A DNA stretch of 64,000 nucleotides from Actinoplanes sp. L3-i22 (GCF_019704555.1 NZ_AP024745.1:165001-229000), one strand, 5' to 3'; shown: positions 1 through 9,475, numbered from the stretch's first letter. Notes: generated by a model from the sequence alone, not told the origin. A program made the numbers and translations.

Positions 1-1828
<1,828 letters not shown>

Positions 1829-1942
1829 CTAAACATTTTACTTGCGTCCACTGTGTGATTCACAGCAAACGAACAACCACCCCAACACCGTCGGAGAACG
1901 ATTCGACGTGAGGGTTGCTGGTTTGTTCTACCGCTGACCGTT

Positions 1943-2060
1943 GTTACGGTGGTCATAGCGGAGGGGAAACGCCCGGTCACATTCCGAACCCGGTAGCTAA
2001 GCCCTCCAGCGCCGATGGTACTGCACTCGGGAGGGTGTGGGAGAGTAGGACGCCGCCGGA
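1943..2060 (+). rRNA. 5S ribosomal RNA
   Basis: This is a roughly 118-base segment starting 'gttacggtggtcatagcg' and ending 'gtaggacgccgccgga', with the central 'cccggtcacattccgaaccc' loop typical of bacterial 5S. It lies 115 bases after the 23S end, in the normal 16S-23S-5S order. The 23S-5S spacer holds no tRNA. Ends are approximate to 2-3 bases. Confidence 0.96.
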
Positions 2061-2070
2061 CTTAACGTTG

Positions 2071-2105
2071 AGAAGGGCCCACCCCGCACGGGGTGGGCCC
2101 TTCTT
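2071..2105 (+). terminator. rRNA operon terminator
   Basis: A perfect stem, agaagggcccacccc at 2071-2085 pairing with ggggtgggcccttct at 2090-2104, has a 4-base loop. It sits just after the 5S gene and is followed by a short T/C-rich run. The position and strength fit termination of the rRNA operon. Confidence 0.85.
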
Positions 2106-2107
2106 CG

Positions 2108-2435
2108 TATGTGCGTAAAACGGAACGCCCCGTCCCGGGGAGATCTCGGGGCGGGGCGTTTTGCGTTTGTGGGGCTTTATGCCGTACGTCAATCGCGGGT
2201 TTGAATTGCTTTTGAAGGTCTTGGCGAGTCGTGATCGCCGCGTTTCGGCGCCGGAGACGACGTTCGCGGCCAGGAGCAGCGGGCCGGAACATAAGGAGGC
2301 CTGCGCGGGAACGACGGAGGGGCGCGCCGGCGGCCGGCGGCGGAGGACGCCGGACCGGAAACGGAACAGGGGACGCCGGGGGCTGGAAACGGAACAGGTC
2401 AGCGCCGGAAAACCGACGCTGACCTGTGTCAACGG
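2108..2435. other. intergenic region with second hairpin, no gene seen
   Basis: A second strong stem-loop (aacgccccg at 2124-2132 with cggggcgtt at 2152-2160, plus an inner cccg/cggg stem, followed by TTT) probably backs up the rRNA terminator. The remaining bases, about 2165-2394, are GC-rich without a supportable gene. The 14-base string ggaaacggaacagg occurs twice, at about 2357 and 2385. Open frames here run into the tRNA and look incidental. Confidence 0.6.
2395..2426 (-). terminator. terminator for tRNA-Lys
   Basis: A perfect 10-base stem, caggtcagcg at 2395-2404 with cgctgacctg at 2417-2426, has an inner cgg/ccg pairing. It lies 10 bases beyond the tRNA 3' end on the minus strand. The following minus-strand bases are TTCCGTTT, so it fits an intrinsic terminator for the tRNA. 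Confidence 0.65.
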
Positions 2436-2507
2436 TGGGCCGCCAGGGACTCGAACCCTGAACCTAAGGATTAAAAGTCCTCAGCTCTGCCATTGAGCTA
2501 GCGGCCC
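2436..2507 (-). tRNA. tRNA-Lys (anticodon TTT)
   Basis: Reading the minus strand, the acceptor stem is GGGCCGC/GCGGCCC. The D arm contains AGCTCAATGGCAGAGCT, the anticodon loop is CTTTTAA, and the T arm is GGTTCGAGTCC. The discriminator base is A. CCA is not encoded, since the next bases are CCG. The length is 72 bases. TTT reads lysine AAA/AAG codons. Confidence 0.96.
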
Positions 2508-2584
2508 GCCGGATGCCAGCGTACCGACCCGGATCCGTTCCGCAATCATGCACCCGCCGTCCGGCGGTCGCCTCTCAATAACGG

Positions 2585-3121
2585 TTACCGGCCGGCGATC
2601 AGATACTCCCGCACGTCGGCCCTCGCCAGATGGATCCGGGACTTCACGGTGCCCTCGGGAATGCCCAGGTGTTCGGCGATCTCCCGGTAGTCCAGCTGGC
2701 AGATGTCGCGCAGCACCATCGGGGCGACGAGCTCGGCGCGGCGGCCCTCCAGACGCTCCAGGGCGTCCAGCAGGTCGAGCCGGGAGCCGGCGATCACGCT
2801 GGTGGTGCGGGCGTCCGGAACGTCGATCGGCGGCTCGTCGTGGGCCTGCTCGGCGGCCCGGCGCTTGAGCGAGCGGTACGTCTGCCGCGAGCTGTTCGCG
2901 ATGATCACGTGCAGCCAGGTGCTGAACTTGGAGCGGCCCTCGAAGGAGCCGATGTTGCGGGCCACCTGGAGCAGCACGTCCTGACACGCCTCTTCGGCGT
3001 CCTGGTAGCAGGGCAGGAACCGGGCGCACCGGCGCAACACCGATGGCTGGATCTCGCCGAGCAGCGTCTCGAGAGCGGCCCGGTCACCGGCCGCGGCCCG
3101 GACCGCGAGTTCTTCTTGCAC
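2585..3121 (-). CDS. ECF-type RNA polymerase sigma factor
   Basis: This 178-residue protein has the two-domain layout of extracytoplasmic-function sigma factors. A sigma-2 region spans about residues 25-90 (core YQDAEEACQDVLLQV and FSTWLHVIIANSSR), and a sigma-4 helix-turn-helix spans about 118-172 (YREIAEHLGIPEGTVKSRIHLAR). It would direct RNA polymerase to a dedicated promoter set. The start is GTG. The gene is divergent from a Ser/Thr kinase whose start lies only 42 bases away, so the two may share control. No zinc-finger anti-sigma gene is adjacent, so kinase-based control is conceivable, but that is inference. Confidence 0.9.
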   Translation of the reverse strand: MQEELAVRAAAGDRAALETLLGEIQPSVLRRCARFLPCYQDAEEACQDVLLQVARNIGSFEGRSKFSTWLHVIIANSSRQTYRSLKRRAAEQAHDEPPIDVPDARTTSVIAGSRLDLLDALERLEGRRAELVAPMVLRDICQLDYREIAEHLGIPEGTVKSRIHLARADVREYLIAGR

Positions 3122-3163
3122 TGTGGATCATTCCCCCGTCGTAGTGATGCCCATAATACGAAC

Positions 3164-4504
3164 GTGCCAGTTCCCAGCAGCATCGGTCGATATCGAGTCA
3201 CCCAACGCCTCGGCTCGGGAGCGTTCGCCACGGTGTGGCTCGCCGAGGACGCCAGTCTCGAGTCCCAGGTCGCGATCAAGGTGCTGGCCGAGAACTGGGC
3301 GCACCACCCGGACGTCCGGGCCCGCTTCGAGCAGGAGGCTCAGGTGTTGCGCCGGGTGGACTCGGAGCACCTGGTCCGGGTGCACGACTACGGCGAGCTG
3401 CCGGACGGTCGGCCGTACCAGGTGATGACGTACGCGGCCGGCGGCACCCTGGAGGATCGGCTGGCGGCCGGCCCGATGTCGGTGCGGGCCGCGCTCCGCA
3501 CCGCGACCGCGATCGCCGCGGCGGTGGCGGTGCTGCACGAGTCCGGGGTGCTGCACCGCGATCTGAAGCCGTCCAACGTGCTGTTCACGACGGTCCGCGG
3601 CCAGGAGCGCATCCTGGTCGCGGATCTGGGGCTGGCCAAGGCGATCGCGCACGCCTCCGGCTTCACCGTGGTGGCCGGCACCCCCGGTTACATGGCTCCG
3701 GAGCAGAGCCTGCCGGGCGGGGGTCTGGACGTGCGTGCCGACGTGCACGCGATCGGCGCGATGACCTATCAGATGCTGACCGGGCAGACCCCGTTCGAGG
3801 CCAAGCGGGTCGCCCCGTCGAGGTTGCGCCCGGGCATTCCCCGGCAGATCGACCAGGCGGTGCTCCGGGCGCTGGACACCGACCGGAAGCGGCGCTGGCC
3901 TTCGGCCGAGGCGTTCGCCTCGGCCCTGGATCTGTCCGGGCGGCGGCGGCCGTTGCGGTGGGTGACCCGATTCGCCGGTACGGCGGTGGCCCTCGCCGCC
4001 CTGGCGGCCGCCGGCGGGGCCGCGGTCCAGGACGGTGGCCTCCCGCTCGGCTGGGCCCGGGTGAGCGACGCTACCGGCGCCGTCTCGATCGCCATCCCCC
4101 GTTCGTGGGCTCATCAGCTGCGCGATGGCGGCTGGAGCCCGTCGGCGATCGGACTGCCGGCCGGTACGCCGTCACCCGGGCTGCAGGTGGGCGCCGATCT
4201 GGCCAACCCGGCCGGTACGTCGCCGGCGGTGCTGGCCGGGGCCAGCCGGTGGATCGTGGAGCCGTTCGCCGCCACCCTGCCGACGCACGCCGGCTGTGTC
4301 CGGCAGCCCGACCGCCGGGTGTCGGTCGGTGGGCTGTCCGGGCTGGTGCGGCGCTGGACCGGCTGTGGCGGTACCGAGCTGTCCTTCGATGACGTGCTGC
4401 TCAGCGGTCCTGACGGCGGGGGTGTCTACCTGCAGATCCGGCAGGACCAGCGGGGCGACCGCACCGACGGCGTGCTCAGCACCCTGCGGCTGGGTCACTC
4501 GTAG
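3164..4504 (+). CDS. membrane-anchored serine/threonine protein kinase
   Basis: This 446-residue protein is a Hanks-type kinase. It has a glycine loop GSGAFATVW at 18-25, the ATP-anchoring lysine in AIKV (Lys39), catalytic HRDLKPSN at 131-138, a DLG in place of DFG at 154-156, and APE at 178-180. A hydrophobic segment at about 270-288 should cross the membrane and leave a C-terminal extracytoplasmic domain of about 155 residues with no motif I recognise. The GTG start at 3164 puts the kinase fold about seven residues from the N-terminus. Longer upstream frames overlap the sigma gene. It is divergent from the ECF sigma gene, and its 3' end overlaps the convergent lipoprotein gene by 10 bases. 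It probably couples an external signal to phosphorylation of a cytoplasmic partner. Confidence 0.9.
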   Translation: MPVPSSIGRYRVTQRLGSGAFATVWLAEDASLESQVAIKVLAENWAHHPDVRARFEQEAQVLRRVDSEHLVRVHDYGELPDGRPYQVMTYAAGGTLEDRLAAGPMSVRAALRTATAIAAAVAVLHESGVLHRDLKPSNVLFTTVRGQERILVADLGLAKAIAHASGFTVVAGTPGYMAPEQSLPGGGLDVRADVHAIGAMTYQMLTGQTPFEAKRVAPSRLRPGIPRQIDQAVLRALDTDRKRRWPSAEAFASALDLSGRRRPLRWVTRFAGTAVALAALAAAGGAAVQDGGLPLGWARVSDATGAVSIAIPRSWAHQLRDGGWSPSAIGLPAGTPSPGLQVGADLANPAGTSPAVLAGASRWIVEPFAATLPTHAGCVRQPDRRVSVGGLSGLVRRWTGCGGTELSFDDVLLSGPDGGGVYLQIRQDQRGDRTDGVLSTLRLGHS

Positions 4505-5145
4505 CAGCCGTGGTCTTCCATCTGCAGCATGTAGTAGGTGACCTTGCCGTTCTGGATCGTGATGTTGTAGACCGCGCCGCTGTGGCCGGGGACCTTCGCC
4601 GAGCCACGTCCCTCCAGCCCCGGGTCGGAGATGCTGCTCCAGTCCGGGTACGCCTTGAGGACCGCCTTCAACGTGCTGCCGATCTTGATCCCCTCCGGGG
4701 TGGCCAGCCCGGGGTAAGCGGTGAACGCCACCAGCCCCTTGTCGCCGTTGAAGTACACGTGGGCGTCGGCGCCCTTCGCGGACTTCGGCGTCCACTCCGA
4801 GTTGCAGCCGGTCGGCGTCTTGGTCGACGAGCCGCCGGTGAGCAGGCCACTCTTCATCGCGTCGCGGAACGTCAGCCCGAGTTTGAGCGGGCCCAGCCCG
4901 GACGGGCCGAGGACGAGCTGCGTGGTGGGCGCCTTGACGGTGGCGGCGGGGGACGTCGGCTTCGAGGCGGGGGCGGAGCTCGCCGCGGGCGCGGTGGTGG
5001 GCGCACTGGCGGGCGTCGAGGTGGCCGGGACGATCCCGCCCACCGGCGCCGCGTCACCGGCCACGTGCTGCACCTTGTCGCCGCAGCCGGTCATCAGGGT
5101 CAGGCCGGCGGTGATGGTCGCCAGAACCGTGATCATGCGTCGCAT
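4495..5145 (-). CDS. secreted lipoprotein of unknown function
   Basis: This 216-residue protein starts with a lipoprotein signal peptide ending in LMTGC, so Cys21 should be lipidated and the protein held on the outer face of the membrane. An Ala/Pro/Ser/Thr-rich linker (about residues 35-70) is followed by a compact domain of about 140 residues with a Cys pair, one near GCNSEW and one in the C-terminal HGCYE. I do not recognise the family. The domain resembles small secreted actinobacterial proteins, but I cannot name it. It converges on and overlaps the kinase gene, and its upstream region is shared with the divergent phytase gene. Confidence 0.75.
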   Translation of the reverse strand: MRRMITVLATITAGLTLMTGCGDKVQHVAGDAAPVGGIVPATSTPASAPTTAPAASSAPASKPTSPAATVKAPTTQLVLGPSGLGPLKLGLTFRDAMKSGLLTGGSSTKTPTGCNSEWTPKSAKGADAHVYFNGDKGLVAFTAYPGLATPEGIKIGSTLKAVLKAYPDWSSISDPGLEGRGSAKVPGHSGAVYNITIQNGKVTYYMLQMEDHGCYE

Positions 5146-5219
5146 CGCTGTTCCTCTTTCAAGCTCACTGTGTCGCTGTCATTAGGTGCGATGCGGCGTT
5201 CGCGGCGCTAGTTCTGGGA

Positions 5220-5252
5220 TTCTTGTAACGGCTGGGTAACGGATCGGTGACC
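5220..5252 (-). promoter_or_regulatory. candidate PHO box (three 11-base direct repeats)
   Basis: Three contiguous 11-mers read on the minus strand GGTCACCGATC, CGTTACCCAGC and CGTTACAAGAA. Actinobacterial PhoP sites are built from 11-base direct repeat units related to G(G/T)TCAYYYRGG. The first two units agree at about 7-8 positions and the third is weaker. The site lies between the divergent lipoprotein and phytase genes, so phosphate control is biologically sensible. It was called by eye only. Confidence 0.4.
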
Positions 5253-5305
5253 TGTTCAGTCTCCAGCCATCCGATGGACAGGTGGATCAGGAATCCTTCC
5301 GTTCC

Positions 5306-6523
5306 ATGCAACGCACTTCCGGAATCGCCGCGCTCGTGGCACTGACCACCCTGGCCGCCGGCGTGCCGGCATTCGCCTCCGAGCGGCCGACACGCGAGAT
5401 AACCGCGAAGTTCGAGACCCCGGCCCTGTACGACGACGAGGCCGGTGGGGATGCCGACGCCGACGATCCGGCGATCTGGGTCAACCAGGCGAACCGGGCC
5501 CGCAGCCTGGTGATCGGCACCGCCAAGAACGGTGGCCTGCGGGTGTACGACCTGACCGGGCGCGAGGTGCAGACGATCGCGACGCCGGACGGCGGACGCT
5601 TCAACAACGTCGACCTCATCTCCGGCTTCAAGCTCGGCGGCCAGCGCGTCGACCTGGCCGTCGTCACCGACCGCGGCCTGGACAAGCTGCGCATCTACCG
5701 GATCACCGCGGCCGGGCTGACCGACGTGACCTCGGCCGACGTGCCGTTCCTCTTCTCGAAGAACGAGGCCGAGGTCGAGGAGCAGGCCACCGGCTACGGC
5801 CTGGCCACCTATGACCGGTACGCGGTGGTCAGCCGCCGGCACAGCACCCGGCTGGGCATCTTCCGGCTGGAGGAGAAGCACGGCAAGGTCACCTACCGCA
5901 CCTCGGACACGCTGGACCTGCCGAGCTCGTTCCGCCTGCCGAACGGCGGCACCTGGTCACCGTGCGCGGAGCCGGGTGAGGGTCCGCAGGTCGAGGGCAT
6001 GGTGGTGGACGCCGAGGCGGGCGTGCTCTACGCCGCGCAGGAGGACGTCGCGCTCTGGCGGATCAACCTGGCCGGCGGCACGTTCAGCAGCATCCCGCGG
6101 ATCGTCGAGCGGACCAAGGAGTTCGGCGTGCCGGCCACCTGGAACGCCGAGACCGAGGAGTGCGACCAGGCCGGGGCCGACCCGGGCGTCGGCGGCCGGA
6201 TCGCCGCGGACGTCGAGGGCGCCACGATCTACTCGACCGGCAAGCGGGACGGCTACGTGATCGTCTCCAGCCAGGGCGACAGCCGGTTCTATGTCTTCGA
6301 CCGCCGTACCAACAAGCCGGTCACGCTGTTCACCGTCACCGACGGCCCGGTGATCGACGGCGTCCAGCACTCCGACGGCGCCGCGGCCACCTCGGTCGCG
6401 CTCCCCGGTTACCCGAAGGGCCTGCTGGTCGTCCACGACGGCGAGAACGTCCCCGACGAGGGCCGGACCAGCACGAACTTCAAATTTATCGACTGGCGCA
6501 GCCTCCACCTGGAAAAGATCTGA
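5306..6523 (+). CDS. secreted phytase-like beta-propeller phosphatase
   Basis: This 405-residue exported protein belongs to the 3-phytase (beta-propeller phytase) family, which removes phosphate from inositol hexakisphosphate in a Ca-dependent reaction. A signal peptide (MQRTSG followed by a hydrophobic run ending AFAS) is followed by the family's N-terminal signature DADADDPAIWV and repeated propeller strands such as GLRVYDLTGREVQTI and SRFYVFDRRTN. The acidic patches would hold calcium and substrate. I chose the ATG at 5306 over an in-frame GTG at 5282 because it gives a clean signal peptide. The length is normal for the family. The gene is monocistronic, ending at a strong hairpin, with a candidate PHO box upstream. 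Confidence 0.88.
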   Translation: MQRTSGIAALVALTTLAAGVPAFASERPTREITAKFETPALYDDEAGGDADADDPAIWVNQANRARSLVIGTAKNGGLRVYDLTGREVQTIATPDGGRFNNVDLISGFKLGGQRVDLAVVTDRGLDKLRIYRITAAGLTDVTSADVPFLFSKNEAEVEEQATGYGLATYDRYAVVSRRHSTRLGIFRLEEKHGKVTYRTSDTLDLPSSFRLPNGGTWSPCAEPGEGPQVEGMVVDAEAGVLYAAQEDVALWRINLAGGTFSSIPRIVERTKEFGVPATWNAETEECDQAGADPGVGGRIAADVEGATIYSTGKRDGYVIVSSQGDSRFYVFDRRTNKPVTLFTVTDGPVIDGVQHSDGAAATSVALPGYPKGLLVVHDGENVPDEGRTSTNFKFIDWRSLHLEKI

Positions 6524-6563
6524 AACCCGCTTTTCCCGTACGCGACAAGGCTCCTCGAACGCA

Positions 6564-6603
6564 GAACGCCCCGACCCGGGTTCTCTCCCCGGGCGGGGCG
6601 TTC
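6564..6603. terminator. bidirectional terminator
   Basis: A near-perfect stem (gaacgccccg at 6564-6573 with cggggcgttc at 6594-6603, inner cccggg pairing) lies between the convergent phytase and L,D-transpeptidase genes. Its core sequence resembles the second hairpin after the rRNA operon. Confidence 0.75.
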
Positions 6604-6617
6604 CGCATTCCGTGCGG

Positions 6618-7418
6618 TCAGTAGACCCAGACCTTGGTCTTCAGCGGGAGCGCGTCGTTCTTCCACAGCCAGTTCATCGCGGCGATCGACACCCGGGCGC
6701 AGCCGTGTGAGGCCGGGTAGGGCGGAACGCTGTTCGCCCCGTGCACCGCGATGCCGCCGTTGAAGTACTTCGGCCGCCAGAGCAGGCCGAGCGGCGCGTC
6801 CCGCCAGCCGTCGATCTGCCGGCCGACGGTGAACCGGCCGGGCGGGGTGTCGGCCAGGTAGGTCTCGCCCTCCTGCTGATAGTGCTCGTTCGACCCGGTC
6901 GAGGTGTTGAAGACCTGCGCGATCCGGCCGTCGTCGACGAGCATCAGCAACTGCTTCGTCAGGCTGATCTCGACGACCCGGCCGCTCGTCGACTTCGCCT
7001 TCGGCCGGACGCCGGCGTCCAGAGCCGCGTACGTCTTCGGGCCGATCGTGCCGTCGCGGCCGATGCCGGCGGCTTTCTGCAACGCGAAGACCGCCTGCTG
7101 GGTGGTGCCGCCGAACTTGCCGTCGGCCGTCCCGTTCCAATAGCCCAGCTCGGTCAGCCGCTGCTGGACGGCGAGCACGTCGGGGCCCTTGGCGCCGACC
7201 TTGAGCTTGCGCGGCGGCGTCGAGGGCGAGGGGCCGGGGGCCGAGGGCGGCGCGGACGGCCGGCCCGACGCGGTGGGCGACTCGGGCGCGCCCGGCTGCG
7301 ACGACGGCACGGCGGTGGGGGTGCCCTGCGCGCTCGGCGAGCCGGAGTCGGAGTCGCACCCGGTGGCCAGGGTCAGGGCGGTCACCGCGGCGACCGCGAC
7401 TGCCAGAACTCTCCGCAC
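6618..7418 (-). CDS. lipoprotein L,D-transpeptidase (YkuD) with peptidoglycan-binding domain
   Basis: This 266-residue enzyme should form 3-3 cross-links in peptidoglycan. It has a lipobox LATGC with Cys21, a Pro/Ser-rich linker at about 25-68, a PG_binding_1 repeat at about 75-133 (VLAVQQRLTELGYW, TIGPKTYAAL) and a YkuD domain at 147-265. The active site HG...SHGCAR has His226, His238 and nucleophile Cys240. I chose the GTG at 7416-7418 because GGGAGG lies six bases upstream and it places the lipobox at the normal position. A longer in-frame start would add 51 implausible residues. The gene converges on phytase and is divergent from the CGNR regulator gene. Confidence 0.9.
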   Translation of the reverse strand: MRRVLAVAVAAVTALTLATGCDSDSGSPSAQGTPTAVPSSQPGAPESPTASGRPSAPPSAPGPSPSTPPRKLKVGAKGPDVLAVQQRLTELGYWNGTADGKFGGTTQQAVFALQKAAGIGRDGTIGPKTYAALDAGVRPKAKSTSGRVVEISLTKQLLMLVDDGRIAQVFNTSTGSNEHYQQEGETYLADTPPGRFTVGRQIDGWRDAPLGLLWRPKYFNGGIAVHGANSVPPYPASHGCARVSIAAMNWLWKNDALPLKTKVWVY

Positions 7419-7562
7419 TGCAGGCCTCCCGCACTGTTGACCGGACCGCGCTGTGACAGGACGGGCCAGTGTAGAGACCCATTCACCACCTTCACCGATG
7501 ATGCCCGATCGTCCACCCGTCCGAGTGGGTGATCTTCGAGCCTGTGGACAGTGGCCGTGAAA

Positions 7563-7579
7563 AAGAGTCAAGTACTCTT
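7563..7579 (+). promoter_or_regulatory. inverted repeat and -10 of a likely leaderless promoter
   Basis: A perfect 6-5-6 inverted repeat AAGAGT-CAAGT-ACTCTT ends five bases before the ATG at 7585. It contains a TACTCT hexamer (7573-7578), spaced from the ATG as expected for a leaderless transcript starting at the codon. No ribosome-binding site precedes the gene. A dimeric regulator, possibly the CGNR protein itself, could bind here. I see no convincing -35. Confidence 0.4.
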
Positions 7580-7584
7580 CGGCT

Positions 7585-8211
7585 ATGTCGTGGAAGGCGA
7601 GCGCTCGTCACGGCGTGCGGGAGGCGCCCGGCGGCTTCGCTCTGGTTCAGGAGTTGCTGAACACCCGCGCGGCGATGTCCTACGGTCCCGACCTGCTCGG
7701 GCTTGTCGAGGATGCCCAGTGGTGGGTGACCGACGCGCTGGGCATGTGGTCCCGGGTCTCCGGCCTCCCGGCCCCGACGCTGCTGCTCTCGGCCACCGAT
7801 CTGCGGTCGTTGCGCCGGCTGCGCTCCGCCTTCGAGCAGGTTGTCCTCGCCGGGTCGAACCAGGAGCCGCCCGGCTCGATGCCGCCGGCCGACGTGCAGG
7901 TCAGTCTCGCGCCGGACGCGGCCGGCTGGGTCCGGGTGGTGCCGGCCGGCCGGGGCACCCGGTGGCTGGCCTCCGCGCTGTGGGCCGAGGCGCTGCTTGC
8001 CCAGCAGGCCGGGGCCTGGCCGCGGCTCAAGCTCTGTCACAACGCGATCTGCCGGGCGGCGTTCTTCGACACCTCGCGGAACAACAGCGGTGTCTGGCAC
8101 GACGTGAGCACCTGTGGGAACACCGCCAACCTGCGGGCTTTCCGGGAACGGCGGCGGTTGCTCGGCCACAGTCACGAGATCGAGGTCGGGCGCGGCCCCG
8201 AGATGCACTGA
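7585..8211 (+). CDS. CGNR zinc-finger (ABATE-type) transcriptional regulator
   Basis: The 208-residue protein ends with the CGNR zinc-finger signature LCHNAICRAAFFDTSRN...CGNTANLRAFRER (about residues 150-193). The three Cys residues visible there, with nearby His, would bind zinc. The N-terminal 145 residues match the stress-associated ligand-binding domain usually paired with it. Such proteins are taken to be DNA-binding regulators, though few have been studied. The usual CGNR arginine is Thr here (CGNT). The gene stands alone, divergent from the transpeptidase gene. Its ATG appears leaderless and is preceded by an inverted repeat that suggests autoregulation. Confidence 0.82.
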   Translation: MSWKASARHGVREAPGGFALVQELLNTRAAMSYGPDLLGLVEDAQWWVTDALGMWSRVSGLPAPTLLLSATDLRSLRRLRSAFEQVVLAGSNQEPPGSMPPADVQVSLAPDAAGWVRVVPAGRGTRWLASALWAEALLAQQAGAWPRLKLCHNAICRAAFFDTSRNNSGVWHDVSTCGNTANLRAFRERRRLLGHSHEIEVGRGPEMH

Positions 8212-8292
8212 GCCGACCGGAACCGGCCGGGCCGCCGGGAACCAGCCGGGGCGGCCGGGAACCATGAGGCGATCTCGCGCGACTATGGGTGC

Positions 8293-9087
8293 ATGGCGTG
8301 TGAACGGTGGCGCGAGATCCTGTCGGCGCAGCTGGACGGTGAGGACGACCCGGCCCTGCGGCCGCTGGTCGACGAGCACCTGGCCGGCTGCGCGGGGTGC
8401 CGGGATTGGCTGGACGCGGCCGCGGCGGTCAACCGGCTGACGCGTACCGGGCGGGTGCCGGAGGTGCCGGACCTCAGCGCGGCGATCCTGGCCGCGCTTC
8501 CGGAGCGTCCGGCGCGGCCGGTCCGGGCGTCCTGGCGGCGCCGGGTGCCGGTCGAGGCCCTGCTCTGGGTGGCGCTCGCGCTGGTCGGCGCGGTGCAGAT
8601 CATCCTGGGGCTGGCGCAGATCGGCGGCGGCTCCGGAGCGCATGTGCACGTCGGGTCGTCCGCGGCGGCGGGGCACATCTGGAACGAGTCGGCCGCGTGG
8701 AATGTCGCGGTCGGCGCCGGATACCTGTTCATCGCGCTGCGGCGGACCCGGCCGGTCGGGCTGGTGCCGATGCTCACCGCGTTCGTCGGGATGCTGCTGC
8801 TGCTCTCGTTCAACGATCTCACCGGTGGCCGGGTGGACGTGGCCCGGCTGGTCGGGCACGGCTTCGTGATCGTCGGGTATCTGCTGGTGGTGGCGCTGTC
8901 CCGGGGGGTCGGCGGGTCGGTGCGGCCGCCGGGGGCGCGGGTCGGGGCCGGGTGGCGCTTCGACGGGGCGGCCGAGGAGGACGAGCCGGTCGTCAAGCGG
9001 CGGCCGGGGCTGCGGCTGGTCCCGCCGGGTGGGCCGCTCACCGCCCACCACGACGCCGACAGTGGCAAGGAGCATCGGGCCGCCTGA
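8293..9087 (+). CDS. zf-HC2 anti-sigma-like membrane protein
   Basis: The 264-residue protein starts with a putative zinc-finger anti-sigma (zf-HC2) motif: Cys3 followed by HLAGCAGC near residues 29-36, giving the H-x3-C-x2-C pattern that binds zinc and clamps a sigma factor. The rest contains about four hydrophobic segments (about residues 92-115, 137-152, 158-175 and 190-208), so it is an integral membrane protein. The charged C-terminal tail should be cytoplasmic. No sigma gene is adjacent, so its partner is unknown. It sits alone between the CGNR gene and a tandem repeat. Confidence 0.75.
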   Translation: MACERWREILSAQLDGEDDPALRPLVDEHLAGCAGCRDWLDAAAAVNRLTRTGRVPEVPDLSAAILAALPERPARPVRASWRRRVPVEALLWVALALVGAVQIILGLAQIGGGSGAHVHVGSSAAAGHIWNESAAWNVAVGAGYLFIALRRTRPVGLVPMLTAFVGMLLLLSFNDLTGGRVDVARLVGHGFVIVGYLLVVALSRGVGGSVRPPGARVGAGWRFDGAAEEDEPVVKRRPGLRLVPPGGPLTAHHDADSGKEHRAA

Positions 9088-9100
9088 TCAACCGGGGCCG

Positions 9101-9197
9101 AGCTTCAGCGGGCCGGCGGGGCTTCACGCGGCGGGCGGGGCTTCACTCGGCGGGCAGGGCTTCAGCGCGGCGGGTGGAGCTTCAGCGCGGCGGGCGG
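9101..9197. repeat. tandem repeat of a 19-20-base unit, five copies
   Basis: Five imperfect head-to-tail copies of a unit close to gcttcagcgcggcgggcgg begin near 9101, 9121, 9140, 9159 and 9179. They fill the gap between the convergent zf-HC2 and 76-residue genes, and the last copy runs into the stop region of the latter. The low divergence between units suggests recent slippage. Confidence 0.8.
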
Positions 9198-9412
9198 ACG
9201 GAGAGCTCGCGCCATTCGTCCGGCCCGTTGAGCAGGGCGCGGATCAGGTTGAGCGCGGAGTCCTCGCTGTCGAACTCGAAGAAGTGCGAAGTGCCGTCGG
9301 AGCCGCCGGCGCGCTGCTCGACATACCACTGGTCACCGCTGGTGCGGAGGTAGACGTCCTTCCGTGCGAGACGTCCCCACTTGCCGTTCCACCAGTGCTT
9401 ACGCTGCTCCAT
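9182..9412 (-). CDS. small protein of unknown function under a LexA-type promoter
   Basis: This 76-residue protein is basic and aromatic-rich at its N-terminus (MEQRKHWWNGKWGRLARKDVYLRT). A central segment FFEFDSEDSALNLIRALL looks like a strand and amphipathic helix. There is no signal peptide, membrane segment or motif I recognise. The ATG lies six bases after a TACAGT -10 box, and a perfect actinobacterial LexA operator fills the spacer between -10 and -35. The gene is therefore probably leaderless and induced by DNA damage. It lies downstream of mscL on the same strand but has its own promoter. A role in the SOS response is inferred only from the operator. Confidence 0.72.
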   Translation of the reverse strand: MEQRKHWWNGKWGRLARKDVYLRTSGDQWYVEQRAGGSDGTSHFFEFDSEDSALNLIRALLNGPDEWRELSVRPPR

Positions 9413-9418
9413 CCCGGC

Positions 9419-9447
9419 ACTGTATCGAACATGTGTTCGAACGGTGC
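9419..9447 (-). promoter_or_regulatory. SOS promoter: LexA box between -35 and -10
   Basis: On the minus strand TTCGAACACATGTTCGA (9425-9441) is a perfect match to the actinobacterial LexA consensus TCGAAC-N4-GTTCGA. It is followed directly by TACAGT (9419-9424), four of six matches to a -10. The LexA box exactly fills a 17-base spacer after GCACCG, a weak -35. Bound LexA would block polymerase. Confidence 0.8.
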
Positions 9448-9475
9448 CGGGAGGGCCGATCTTTTTCAGGGTGTG

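Noticed and set aside
2161..2496. Open frame ending in GTRTLNLRIKSPQLCH
   Set aside because: Its 3' part is the translated complement of tRNA-Lys, a well-known false gene, and the upstream part has no coding signal.
2436..2507. tRNA-Lys as an integration site with a neighbouring genomic island
   Set aside because: No integrase gene, no direct repeat of the tRNA end and no change in base composition are seen beside it.
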